Source of the DNA: Haliotis asinina
Lineage: Eukaryota > Mollusca > Gastropoda > Lepetellida > Haliotidae
Assembly: GCF_037392515.1 (NCBI RefSeq)
Contig: NC_090280.1
Location: 20,770,618 to 20,834,617 of the forward strand
DNA length: 64,000 nucleotides
Direction: 5' to 3'
Positions 10,191-21,045 of the stretch are shown here, one piece after another (position 1 is the first letter of the stretch; each line of letters opens with the position of its first letter). The position numbers and the translations under genes are program-made. The notes under the pieces are model-generated. The model saw only the letters and a program-made list of their open reading frames with translations. It was not told the DNA's origin and ran no database searches.

Positions 10191-10930
10191 TGTTTCTTTG
10201 TTTGTTTCTTTGTTCCGTTAAATGTCTGACTGCGTTATTCACACGCCCTCTGACCATTCTTCCTGCTCGACCATTTAACCATTAACAGCTACGTCCACTG
10301 AACGCTGACAATGTCACACGGAGAATGGATGCGTTAATTACATAGAGTACATCGATTCACAGTACAGGCATCAAATAGCATAGATCAAACAAATCAGTGT
10401 ATGAATAGGGAAAATGACTGAGCTCCTTTAATTCTCGAGGAAGGAAAACGGTTTATCCGTTTGAATTGAAAACAACACGCATGCTCTTTCATGAATGTGA
10501 AAGTGTGGGGGGATTTGCCACTAGTGTGGTAATGGCTTCAGTCAGACGCGAATTACTAAAACATAGGACAGGGTAATGAGGCCTGCCATGGCGAATCCGG
10601 CAAAACTGATAACTTGTTCACGACACTGTGTCCTGGTTTACTGACTTTGGGCAATGTGTCTCGAAATCGAAACTTGAGTTTGCATAAGTAAGGCGTTAGA
10701 TAGGAATCGTTAAATAACTTGTGTTTGATTCTTTACAGACGTGTTTCAGTTGTTTTATTTTTGTGTTTTATTTTATTTTAATTTCGGGGGTGGGGGGCGT
10801 GGGTGTGGGGTGGGGTGGGGGCTGAGTTGAACATTCTAGTTAAGCAAAAATTCACTCAGTTTCGGTGTTGGCTTCATTGTTTTCTGCCGCAGTGACACTG
10901 GTTCCAGCTGGTAGTTGTTGAGGTTTGGTT
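10190..10930. other. Non-coding stretch with G-rich tract
   Basis: No gene or SINE is seen. 10786-10821 carries six runs of 3-6 G separated by 1-3 bases, which fits a G-quadruplex pattern on the plus strand. It is preceded by a TTTTA-rich tract. Confidence 0.5.
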
Positions 10931-10934
10931 GTTT

Positions 10935-11161
10935 TGGTGTTTTACACCGCACTCGGAAACATTCCAGATATATGTTCTGTAAATAATCGAAACGGGACCA
11001 GACAATCCAGTGATCAACAGCACGAGCATCGATCTTCTCCATTGGGATACGATGACACTTGTCAACCAAGTAAGGGAGCCAGACCACCCGATCCCGTTAG
11101 TCGCCTATTACGACAAGCATGGGTTACTGAACACCAATTCTAACCCCGATCTTCACGGGAC
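10935..11161 (-). mobile_element. SINE family B
   Basis: Minus-strand copy with GTCCCGTGAAGATCGGGGTT at the head, GACTAACGGGATCGGGTGG, GATCACTGGATTGTCTGGTC and the tail. The tail is diverged (CACTCGGAAACATTCCAGAT on the plus strand). Confidence 0.85.
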
Positions 11162-11697
11162 AAGTTGTTGAAGGATCGGTAATGTATCGAAGGTGAAGTG
11201 TGTGGGGTATCTCCTTATGTTGATGGGGGACCGCACGAGTGCCAGTAAGATCAAAGCGTATTATGACAGCATCCTGTATTGGAAAAGATCCCAAGCAAAT
11301 TGACATGACTGATATTGGCCTACCCATGCTGCAAACCTCTACTGAATGCTATGTCCATGGTTGTATAGGAATACTATTCTTAGGAGGTAAGTCTAGCTAG
11401 TGTGAACGCTAGACTATATATATGTTGTAATATATATGCATTGTATACATTACAAATTATCATGGCAACTGTTGACTATTACTTTAGACAAGAGACTGGT
11501 GCAAGTCTGCTGCTGGTTGCACGAGGCGACTATAATAATGAGCTGTGTGGTCAAGGAAGGGAACTGTGTTTACTACGTGTCATTGTATACCAGTATACCC
11601 CCAGGGCTTGACTAACGGCGGTGACACAACACAGGTCCAGACGCGTTCGTTTTACAGGCCGCCTTCCCCAACTGTGATACTGCTGAGAGAGATGTTA
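11162..11697. other. No gene recognised
   Basis: Contains only short frames without recognisable domains. I see no repeat structure beyond a short AT-rich stretch near 11415-11450. Confidence 0.4.
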
Positions 11698-11850
11698 AGT
11701 GAGTGAGTGAGTTTACTTTTACGCCATTTTTAACAATATTCCAGCAATATCACGGGAACACAAGATATGGGCTTCCCCATGTGGGAAATCGAACCCGTGT
11801 CCTCGGCCTGACGAAGGAAATCTTGAACCACTAGTCTATCCCACCGTCCA
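11698..11850 (-). mobile_element. SINE family A with GAGT run
   Basis: The plus strand reads GTGAGTGAGTGAGTTTACTT, TTACGCC, AATATTCCAGCAATATCACG and then GGGAAATCGAACCCGTGTCC, so this is a near-complete minus-strand copy including its ACTC tail. Confidence 0.82.
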
Positions 11851-12157
11851 AACATACACCACAACTAGTAGGTGTTTTACAGATAATACATGTTTCGCTT
11901 TCGGATACACGAAACAAAAAACCCAATAAAACCATGGGGATGGAAGTATTTACTTAATCTCCTTACGTAATATATTCTTTGTTCAATGAATAACGAATTT
12001 CCAGTGAATAACGGATTTCCAGTGAATAACGGATTTCCACAGCCTAACTAAGTTACTACGCAAATAAACAGCCGCATGCATGCCCGTTGACGTAAACTGT
12101 TGTATAAAGCCGCGCGTGTATGTAATTGGGGGGTGACTGAGAGATTTTTGCGTTGCT

Positions 12158-12285
12158 TTTAGAAGTATTTCGGCAGTATCACGATTGGGGTCACCAGAGA
12201 GGTTCTCCACACAATATACCCATGTCGGGAATCAGACCCGTGTCTTCGACCTCATGAGCGAACTGCAAGGCTGCCCCACTTCCCC
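12158..12285 (-). mobile_element. SINE family A, diverged
   Basis: The plus strand shows GCTTTTAGAAGTATTTCGGC, ACCCATGTCGGGAATC and AGACCCGTGTCTTCGACC in the family A order. Confidence 0.65.
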
Positions 12286-12517
12286 CTTTCATTGTGTTCT
12301 ATTTTGTTTGTGCGCGAGTGTCTGTGTGTGCTCGTTACAAAATATCTACTTCGATGTAGTGGACAGGGACAGCCCCTTCGGCTAAAGTGATTCAAAATTC
12401 GATGTCTGTAGTACCTGTCTCTATTCTCAACGTAGCGCGAATCCTGTTTGGGTTCGGATCCTAGATCCTATATTTCCCTATGTTCCAGGGGCATGTCAGC
12501 GCCAAATCCTGACTGTA

Positions 12518-12680
12518 GGTTAGCCTAGTGGTTAAGGCGTTCCCTCGTCAAGCTGAAGACCCGGGTTCTATTCCTCACATGAGCACTATGTGTGGAGCCC
12601 GTTTCTGGTGCCTCTGCCATGATATTACTGGAACATTGCTAAAGATTGCTAAAACAATACTCATTCACTCTCTCATTAAA
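12518..12680 (+). mobile_element. SINE family A
   Basis: GGTTAGCCTAGTGGTTAAGG, then GACCCGGGTTCTATTCC, GTTTCTGGTGCCTCTGCC, a GATATTACTGGAAC tail and CTCATTCACTCTCTC. Confidence 0.8.
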
Positions 12681-12839
12681 ACTGCATACTCCCATGCGTT
12701 AAACTTTCAAAGCACTTACTCTTTTAGAAAGGTCTTTGTCCAAGTACTCGTGAAGATCCGGGTTAGCATTGATCTTCAGTTACCCATCCTTCTCAGCTGG
12801 TGATCGGATAGGGTGTTCAGGCTCGCCCAGTATTTAATT

Positions 12840-13166
12840 ATGTCAAGTAGAGATGTAAACGTTTTGATAAGTATTGCTAAGTTTTTTAAAAGGGTACGTA
12901 AAATTAGAAATGCATAAATTCCAGTTATTATTCTACAACTTAGATCCAAATGGTACTTGTCAGAAGCTTATAGTGTGACTTTGTACTGTACAAATTGTCT
13001 GACTGTGAACTTGTATTACCACCAGACACTGTACTCGAGGTTGGATAATTGTCCAAGGCAACAATTTATGACAGTCACTAAAGTCTTGTCACCAGCATGA
13101 AACAAAATACATATTGGTGTTCTTTTCTGTAATGTGGGCCATGGCCCTGTATACTGAATAAAGATG

Positions 13167-13218
<52 letters not shown>

Positions 13219-13540
13219 CAAGATGATAGTCAAAATTGATTGTCTATAGTGATTGTAAACCGTCAAAATCAAGAATGACACCCCATGCACGTGTTTGGGG
13301 CTCCGGCTTTATCGGGGCAGTAGTTAACTTTTCTTAATAAGGGGTCACTATCAACGTTTAAAGAATGTTATGTCAATAGCTTGATGCGGGGCAGCTGCCC
13401 CTCTGCCTGAGCTACACATTGCCCTGGTAGTGCATGTGAATCCCATGCATTGTGTCCAGGGTGATAAAGAGAAATGGCTGAAGATTAATTAGTATTCTGT
13501 CTTTGAAAAGTTTGTTATCTCTTATACTTCCTATCCAAAC
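12840..13540. other. Non-coding stretch with TGCC microsatellite
   Basis: 13166-13220 is a pure (TGCC)n run of about 13 units. The rest shows no gene or recognisable repeat. Confidence 0.85.
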
Positions 13541-13707
13541 TGGGCGGTGGGGTAGCCTAGTGGTTAAAGCGTTCGCTCGTCACGCCGAAGACCCGGGTTC
13601 GATTCCTCACATGGGTACAATGTGTGAAGCCCATTTTCTGGTGTCCCCCGCCTTGATATTGCTTGAATATTGCTAAAAAGCGACGTCCAACTAAACTCAC
13701 TCACTCC
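13541..13707 (+). mobile_element. SINE family A, near consensus
   Basis: Best-preserved A copy here: GGTAGCCTAGTGGTTAAAGC (box A-like), GACCCGGGTTCGATTCC (box B-like), TGTGAAGCCCATTTTCTGG, GATATTGCTTGAATATTGC, AACTAAACTCACTCACTC. Length is about 165 bp. Confidence 0.88.
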
Positions 13708-14756
13708 TATCCTAACTGAAAGTTCGGGTTCCCCTACTCGTTTTGAGAGTATAGCTTGAATATTGCTGAGTGTCAAGTTAGACAACATACATACAAACCT
13801 TGTCTCAGGCGGTAGCCATCGTAACGGAAATTCGAGAGTGTTATGTCTGATCATCATAAGTTTAGTAATGTTTTGTCTAAGTCTTCAATGATTGGCGCCT
13901 TTTTCACCCCAGTAAGGTTTGTAAGTGCCTTCTTTTTTTCAGGAAGCGTTTATTCGGGGATATCCTGAAAAGTCAAATCCATTATTGTACCAAGACCGTG
14001 ACTGAACGTAATACAACGTAATGTATGTACTTTACAAGCACGCCGCTCTCGCCTGGGGGTGTTTATGTTCGTATAACGGGACTTAACAGGCAAAGACCTC
14101 CTCAAATTTGATCCCTCGTTGCTGACACAATAATGTTACTTGTAGCGCCTTTGAAAACTTTTCGAGGTGAATTAGCGACCGGCCGTTATGGTCAGACGTG
14201 ACGTCACCATTAAGAAGGGGTGGAACGTTGATGGAGTCCAATTAGTCTGTCTCACAGAAGTACATTATTGACCCTTCCGCCTAGTCTGTGATACAGGCCC
14301 TGCAACAAATATATCCAAGAAGGCAATGTAAGTCTAGAGTATGTAACAAATCTAGATTTCCATAGTTTTTGAAAGGCTGTTCATTATATTTTATTATTTT
14401 AATTTTGGAACTATTTTTGCTGTAATATGTTCATTTCAGAGGCACTATTTAGTCTACCTTCCGCGCTCAGTCTTTCTGCAATACTAAAGCTCTTTTTGAA
14501 GCTTTTTGGAGTTGGTTGGATATGTGGGTGGGGGGATCTGTTTGAAGAAGAAGATTTCCAATGTACTTCGGTACAGACACTGGTGGTATAACATACCAGC
14601 GAGAACAAAGCATGCTCTTAAACAAAATGTTTCTTTGTTTGATGTAAAACACTCAGCTCAATACTCTAGCCATACAGTGGCGTAAACTCATGTTATTGTG
14701 TACGGCTTTGGGAGTGCCATGATCAAAATCATTGTCTTTTATGAAGCTGACAAAGT
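13708..14756. other. No gene recognised
   Basis: Short frames only; none has a recognisable domain, splice context or repeat structure. Confidence 0.4.
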
Positions 14757-14909
<153 letters not shown>

Positions 14910-15397
14910 TTTGAACAATCTCCAAACTCCTACAACTCCACTTAAAGATAGTGTCTGTCCTGCAAACACTAGACACAAACAACGCCTTGTTTACCGGACT
15001 CACTGGACATTATTGGTACCAGACAGTACTCCTAGAAGGGGACCCGTTCTATCTTTAACCAGCCCGGATCGAGCATTTCTAATGTGAATTAGCGCCCACA
15101 GACATACGAAGTATACAAGTCATTTGTGTTCTCGTATACAGTCTCCCTCGTGGACTTTGACCTCGAGTGATCACTTGGCATGACGAGACTATTCTCATTT
15201 CGTACTTTTGGACAGGAACTGTGGCTATATACAAGTTTTATGATGATGGCGATGATGTATGCGGTTGGTGACACAGTTGCAATTTGACAGGTGATGCGAA
15301 ACTGTATTATCAGAAGAAACACCACTTTATTGCATTTCCCAGTCATAAACGATTTTAATACTGTGCCGTACAACACTAAAATGTGGCCGTACAACGC

Positions 15398-15845
15398 AAT
15401 ATGTTAGGTGATGCAATACTATACGTAAGGGGATACAACACTATATGTAAGTTGATACAACACTATATGTTAGGTGATACAAAACTATATGTTAGGTGAT
15501 ACAACACTATATCTAAGTTGATACAACACTATATGTTAGGGGATACAACACTATATGTAAGGTCATACAACACTATATGTTAGGTGATACAAAACTATAG
15601 GTTAGGTGATACAACACTATATGTTAGGTGATACAACATTATATGTTAGGTGATACAAAACTATAGGTTAGGTGATACAACACTATATGTTAGGTGATAC
15701 AACATTATATGTTAGGTGATACAAAACTATATGTTAGGTGATACAACACTATATGTAAGGTCATACAACACTATATGTTAGGTGATACAAAACTATATGT
15801 TAGGTGATACAAAAGTATACGTTAAGTGATACAACATTATCTGTT
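15398..15845. repeat. 22-bp minisatellite
   Basis: About 20 copies of a 22-bp unit, TTAGGTGATACAACACTATA plus TG, with AAGTT/AGGTC variants. Spacing of 22 was checked across 15430-15500. Confidence 0.92.
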
Positions 15846-16051
15846 CGTAGAACTGCGACATGCTAATGTCGTACAGACATGACTTAGGGTTAGGTTTGCG
15901 CATGCGCCATCGTATCCTTACATCCCCAATTACGTTGATCGACAGGTAGATACAACTCATGCTTGTCATAACAGGCGACTAAAATCATCGGATTGTCAGC
16001 CTCGCTGACCTGGTTGACACGTGTAAAATATTGTATCGCAGCCGCGTAGAA

Positions 16052-16160
<109 letters not shown>

Positions 16161-16164
16161 GGAT

Positions 16165-16640
16165 AGTTATATAGCGCACATATCCACGCACTAGTGCATG
16201 CTCAAGGCGCTGGTATTTTTGCCTCGATCACTGGATGTCAATCTCAACAGCACATCGTATTTCAATCTCAACTCCCTGGGGAGTACACAACTCTTGCCGC
16301 CACTAGGCACACTGAGTTTATTGTAGCTCTCTCATCCTAACGAGGTACCCAATTGACAGCTGGGTGGACTGGGACACATAGTCACAGTACTTTGTCCAAG
16401 TTTACTGCACATTGCTGTACCCGCAACTAGGTGTGTGAACGTGTTCATGTGACCACCATCTGGTCATATACCAACGGATTCATGGGTTCTGTGTACTGTA
16501 CACTAAGGGTTGTGACAACACTGTAAGAGTCTGCACACAAAGTTGACTCCAAGGTTTTTACACCCGTTCACAGGTGGGCTCGATCCCGAAACCGAAACCT
16601 CGCTGGATCACTAGCCTGGCGCCTTAGCCAGCTCGCCCGC
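16165..16640 (-). mobile_element. SINE family C, long tRNA-derived element
   Basis: On the minus strand the head reads GGCGAGCTGGCTAAGGCGCC and, about 35 bp on, TTTCGGGATCGAGCCCACC, which fit polymerase III A and B boxes of a tRNA-like promoter. A body of about 400 bp follows and ends near AGCGCCTTGAGCATGCAC, then the tetranucleotide run. A short piece of the same end occurs near 53415-53460. The family name is not recognised. Confidence 0.6.
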
Positions 16641-16720
16641 CATGTTGATGATGGTGATCACTGGATTGCCTGACCCCGCTATATAGCTAGAATAATGCTG
16701 AGTTCGGCGTTAAACCAACT

Positions 16721-17449
16721 TCCGTGTATGACAACATAAATCGATGTTTGAATATACCACGTCCGCTGCTCGCAAAATAGCCGACTATAGGAAGTAATCA
16801 ATGTGTCTGCGAGGTATTTTTTTACAAAACACGCTGTGCTTGTAAGTAGATGGTTACAGCCAAATGCCCCGTTACCACTGGTCTGCATGTGAAGAGGTGA
16901 AGGTCAAACAAATGCAAGGGACTGCTTGTGCAGAGAAAAATACTCGTTGTCTGTGAGGTAATTGTGCAGGTGAACCTATATCAATCAGCTCAGTCTTTAC
17001 TGTTCCGTTTGAATTATGAATATAAATCTGTTTATTCACTTTTAGTGGTTAAGCTATAACCGCCTAGCTTAGGATCACTTAAAGCACTATGTGTTATGGT
17101 CATATCGAAGATTGATATCTCCACTAACTTGGGAGAAACAACTGCAAACCCTGTGCAAACGAACCCTGTGAAAACACGGATCATGCATCGAATTGATGAA
17201 AAGCAAGTGCAAATATCGTGCATGTGAACAGCTGCGTTATGGAGTAAAGTTTTTTTAAGAATTCGTAAATTTTCACTGATTTCCGTCCTTTACTGAACTC
17301 ATGATAATCTTTTCAATGTTACGATTTTTTACAGTGCATCGGTTCATTTATAAACAGTACCTTTAAACAATGTGCAATATTTTGCAACATCTACTTTAGA
17401 ACAGCTGATCTTAGTAAGTGGCTACAATTACGCTAGTGTGTCTAAACTT
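16721..17449. other. No gene recognised
   Basis: No recognisable repeat or domain; only short frames. Confidence 0.4.
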
Positions 17450-17695
17450 TCAACCCTTATCAGGCCAAGTGGGTATTTTTGGACCCGAAGTGGCATAAAT
17501 CATGTAATAACTGCAAAACCGTTGGATGATGAAATGTCATATTCCAGGTATTCCTCAAGTTTCTTGACGGTTACATGCCAATGAAATCTAAATATGGTTA
17601 TTCTTTCCGAAAAAGAAAATATTTTGAAAATTAAATCTTTAACCCACTAAGTGCCAAGCCGGGCCTATTAGGCCCGGTCACCCCCCCTCTTTCTC

Positions 17696-18763
17696 ATGGT
17701 GCCTATGGCAAAAATAGAGAAGAGAGAAGTACTGTGGACCAAATCATATGGCATTCCTTTGATCAGAGCTGCAATGTCCCGAAGCAGATTTAAAGAACTT
17801 TTAATATTTTTTCGGTTTGACGATAAATGCACCAGGTCAGCCAGAAAAGAAAAAGACAAGTTTGCCCCATTCCGTGATGTTTGGGAGAAATTCCACTCCT
17901 GTCTTGGCCGCCACTATATTCCAGGCACAAATCTGACCGTTGATGAGCAGCTGGTTCCCTTCAGAGGGAGGTGTTCTTTCATCCAGTATATGCCTATGAA
18001 ACCAGACAAATATGGCATAAAGCTCTTTTGGATTGTGGATTCTGACAGTTTCTACCCTCTGAAATGCATCCCATATGTTGGAAAAGAAGGTCATAACAGA
18101 CAAGTTGGACTAGGCAGACAAATCACTTTGGACTTGTGTCGTCCATTCTTCCAGTCAAATAGGAACATCACTGCAGACAACTTTTTTGTTGATCTTCATC
18201 TTGCAAAGGAGTTGCTCTCCAATGGACTGACACTTGTTGGAACTGTTCGACAAAACAAGCGCTTCCTTCCAACGGATTTTACTGCAAAGACTGGCAGGCA
18301 GCTCCATGACTCTACTTTTGGGTTCAATGACAAGACAACAATTGTCTCGTATCAGTGTAAGAAGAGGAAGTGTGTGACAGTGCTCAGTACCATGCACAGT
18401 GACAAAGAGGTGGACCAGTCCGCCAAGAAGAAGCCAGAAATAATTCTCTTCTATAATGCCACAAAAGGGGGAGTTGACACTATGGATCATATGGCCCACA
18501 AGTATACTACCAAACACAAGACAAAGCGTTGGCCACTTGTCATGTTCTTCAACATGCTTGACATTGCAGGACTAGCAGCATATGTCATCTGGAAGACGAA
18601 GTATCCAGCATGGAAGGTGTCAAACAATGATCGAAGACGTGCATATCTACAGGCTGCTGCTGAAGGGCAAACCCAGTCGGTCTATCAAGAGATATACAAC
18701 AGTACACAATGCGATGTGTCCTCCCTGATGGAGCACCTCATGATACTGAAGAGGACCCCGTGA
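17696..18763 (+). pseudogene. piggyBac transposase (PGBD4-like), N-terminus missing, frameshifted
   Basis: The 355-codon frame covers the DDE_Tnp_1_7 catalytic core. LTVDEQ (D83), ITADNFF (D161) and GGVDTMD (D261) supply the three catalytic aspartates. The start, MVPMAKIEKREVLW, falls inside the domain near PLIRAAMSRSRFKELLIFFR, so roughly 100-200 N-terminal residues are missing compared with typical 550-600-residue transposases. The frame ends in LKRTP, while the expected C-terminal zinc finger continues in another frame at 18709-18894, showing one frameshift near 18650-18760. Enzymatically it would cut and join at TTAA. The minus-strand frames opposite are shadows. Confidence 0.9.
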
Positions 18764-18894
18764 AGCGTCGACGATGTTGCATCTGTGACAGCAAGAAGGA
18801 TAGGAAGACCAACTTGGTGTGCAGCGAATGTTACCGCAATGTGTGCAAGGAGCACAGTTCTTCCACAATTGTGTGTGATGACTGTAAAGAGTGA
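18709..18894 (+). pseudogene. piggyBac C-terminal cysteine-rich zinc finger, shifted frame
   Basis: Reads ...EEDPVKRRRCCICDSK, then LVCSECYRNVCKEH, then IVCDDCKE and stop. The C-x2-C / C-x2-C / C-x2-H / C-x2-C pairs are those of the cysteine-rich domain that binds transposon ends in piggyBac. It overlaps the end of the main transposase frame in a different register. Confidence 0.88.
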
Positions 18895-19042
18895 GCGACG
18901 TTGTGGACTGATGACATAAGTGCGATTACTATCGCACACTGCACTCTGTAACACTGCATTAGTTTAAATTTCCAGAAGTCTTTGAACGGTGTTTGAGACA
19001 AATGTTGCCATGTAAAACCCCTGTTCAGTTACATGGTATACA

Positions 19043-19088
19043 TAAACAAATAAATCATTTCAAGTTTCAAGTTGTTTTATTTCTTCTG
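19043..19088. terminator. Back-to-back polyadenylation signals
   Basis: The plus strand has AATAAA at about 19049, serving the transposase. The minus strand has AATAAA at about 19079-19074, downstream of the antisense gene's stop. The two convergent transcripts would overlap by a few tens of bases. Confidence 0.6.
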
Positions 19089-19115
19089 TTGATACATGAT
19101 CTACCTTAGTAGGGT

Positions 19116-19972
19116 TTAGAGGTAGGTTTTCTGCACAGTGCACATGATTCTGGAGGAGAACGCCACTGATGTGCCACCATCTGCGTCAAGGTCAGGTGTC
19201 GAGAGCTCTGGAATAGAGAAAAGTACAAAATTACAAAGACAATAAAATAAAAACTTAGTACTGACCGAAATGTTGCTTGAAAAACGGATACAAAATGTCA
19301 CATGTATCAAATGGCCATACCTTGTCATCACTATACTGTGCATCATATGTACCAGCAGACGGATCTGGGAAACGCTCTCGAACAACAGATCTGATCTCCT
19401 CGGGGTACACAAGAGTAGTGCCTGGTTCCGCTATCTTTCCCCCATACTGAAACATATAACATCATCTTGAATAAGTCATTTACCAATTATGAACCAATGG
19501 GTGGTTTTCAAAAAATTAAATAATTAATACTTACGATCAGCTGTCCATACATAGCTCTGTACACAGCTTTGCGACTGTCACCATAGTGCAGCAAAACATG
19601 TATGAATCCCTGGGAAGCAGTAAGACTGAAAGAGCAATTGAGAATGAACATCAGACATGACAACAATGTTGAGACACAGTTATTAGTAGCTGATACTATT
19701 TATTCATAATGTCATTTTCCATTTTAATCAGCATTGTATTTGTTAATATTCATGGTTTAACCTTGAAAATTACCCCAAGATCGGGAAAATACACAAGCAT
19801 TTATGTCTTGTATATGAAGACAGAAAAATTAAGATTTGAAATCTGAAAGTTCAGTTTTAAATAAAATCCACCTTTAAAATACAACTAAACGTATTTTCGA
19901 AAATCATTTCATCACAAAAGATAACAGCTATTCTCACCCATTTGCCTTCAGATGCCTCTTCAGGGTTTCCAT
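19116..19972 (-). CDS. Small four-exon gene of unknown function inside the piggyBac element
   Basis: Preferred model: 19972-19938, 19625-19535, 19446-19266, 19207-19116 (132 residues). Junctions are GG|GTGAGA, CTTTCAG, ATC|GTAAGT, TTTCAG, TTCG|GTCAGT and ATTCCAG; the phases (2, 0, 1) agree. An alternative donor AAG|GTATGG at 19321 also keeps an open frame but ends in a different peptide (stop at 19106). The protein reads METLKRHLKANG, LTASQGFIHVLLHYGDSRKA, VYRAMYGQLI, then YGGKIAEPGTTLVYPEEIRS, VVRERFPDP, VWPFDTCDILYPFFKQHFG. I do not recognise the family; the PEEIRxVVRERFP region recalls BEN-type domains only faintly. The frame is also open upstream of the ATG. It runs against the transposase, with a TATA-like TTTATACCCC near 20047-20056, just inside the right end. 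Confidence 0.62.
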
Positions 19973-20130
19973 GATGTCTACAGTGTTGGTATCACAACAA
20001 AGGAAGGGGGATGGCTGGGCCTCTAAGGCCCGGCTTGGCACTTTATGGGGTATAAAAAGCTTGGCCTGATAAGGGTTAATGGGTAGTACATATAAAAAAG
20101 CAAGGGGGTTGGTCCTTTGAGTGAGAGAGT

Positions 20131-20172
20131 GAGTGACTTTTACACAACTTTCAGCAATATCACGACTGGGGA
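20131..20172 (-). mobile_element. SINE tail fragment
   Basis: GTGAGAGAGTGAGTGACTTT, TACAC, then TCAGCAATATCACG: the shared 3' tail of families A/B, in minus orientation. Confidence 0.5.
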
Positions 20173-20779
20173 CATTGGTAGGTCGATATGACTGAAATAT
20201 CCAAACTAGATTAATATATTTTAAGCTGCCATAAAAATATATTTTCTAATTTGAACATTTATTTGAAGGGGCCACGAAAACGTTAATTCTCTTTCGTTGT
20301 CGGCAAAATCTGACATAGTTCAAAGAACAAACTAACTGTGCCCTTCACGACCCCAGTAATAACTAACCGATCCTAACATGTATGTTCTATTTCCATGGAG
20401 ATTACATCAGTATTACCAAAACACCAACTTGGCACCTACTCTCCATCCCCTCTTTCTCCAAGGGTTTGATATAGACACTGAATTATTCACGTGTAGCTCG
20501 TGAATGATATATGTGTTGTGTCTGTGTCCCCTGACAAACACGTGCTCTTCTCTTCTAATCGATTGTTATGCGTTCACAACATTTGGAGGCAAGCTCTCCA
20601 CTAAAGCGACGGATTTCAGGGGCTGTGGCTTTAAATTGCACACTGAATGATTAGAACACGGTGTTTTTTTCAAAATATGATACCTGTCTATGAAATGGTC
20701 CTTTACATAATTGCAGGCCCAGGTATATATACTCTCAACCACAAAATTCTTATTACAGAGGCAGAAGCAGGATTTTGAG
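20173..20779. other. No gene recognised
   Basis: No convincing frame, splice context or repeat was found. Confidence 0.35.
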
Positions 20780-21045
20780 TGAGTGAGCTTAGTTTTAGGG
20801 CGCTTTTAGCAATATTCCAGCAATATCACGGAACAGGGAACAGGGATTCATTTCACGAAGCAGCCTTTGCTAAGGTTAACCTTAACATTGCATTGAGGTT
20901 ACCTTAATGACTTACGATCACCTTAGTGCTTTGTGACAGGAGGCCAAGGGCTTTTGACATTGTACTCATGTAGGGATATCGAATCCAAGGGTCTGCGGTG
21001 TGACGAGCGAACGCTTGTATATACAGCTGGGCTACCCCGCCGATC
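20780..21045 (-). mobile_element. SINE family A interrupted by a palindromic MITE
   Basis: The A tail (GAGTGAGTGAGCTTAGTTTT ... AATATTCCAGCAATATCACG) at 20780-20840 and the A body/head (GACATTGTACTCATGTAGGG ... TGACGAGCGAACGCTT) at about 20950-21045 are split by the insert at about 20850-20942. Confidence 0.75.
20850..20942. mobile_element. Palindromic MITE nested in SINE A
   Basis: Imperfect hairpin with TTCACGAAGCAGCCTTTGC and CTAAGG on the left and CCTTAGTGCTTTGTGACA on the right. It resembles the ACAAAG-ended MITE at 7074-7182. Confidence 0.65.

Larger units (their letters stand above)
17454..20075. mobile_element. piggyBac element, 2.62 kb, with TTAA-type flanks
   Basis: Both ends carry the same 16-bp terminal inverted repeat CCCTTATCAGGCCAAG (17454-17469; reversed at 20060-20075). 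The right flank is TTAA (20076-20079) and the left is TCAA (17450-17453), a one-base decay of the TTAA duplication typical of piggyBac. A second inverted pair lies inside, asymmetrically: AAGTGCCAAGCCGGGCC at about 17649-17665 on the left, and its reverse complement at about 20028-20044, close to the right end. The element holds a transposase (+) and a convergent small gene (-). The truncated and frameshifted transposase suggests this copy cannot mobilise itself. Confidence 0.9.

Noticed and set aside
13555-13610. Functional tRNA gene
   Set aside because: Box A- and B-like motifs are present, but they belong to the repeated SINE head and I see no convincing cloverleaf; the same sequence recurs many times with the SINE tail.
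15089-15394. 101-codon minus-strand frame
   Set aside because: No domain; adjoins minisatellite sequence; chance length is plausible in this composition.
17837-18517. Minus-strand frames of 88 and 120 codons
   Set aside because: Shadows of the piggyBac transposase on the opposite strand.
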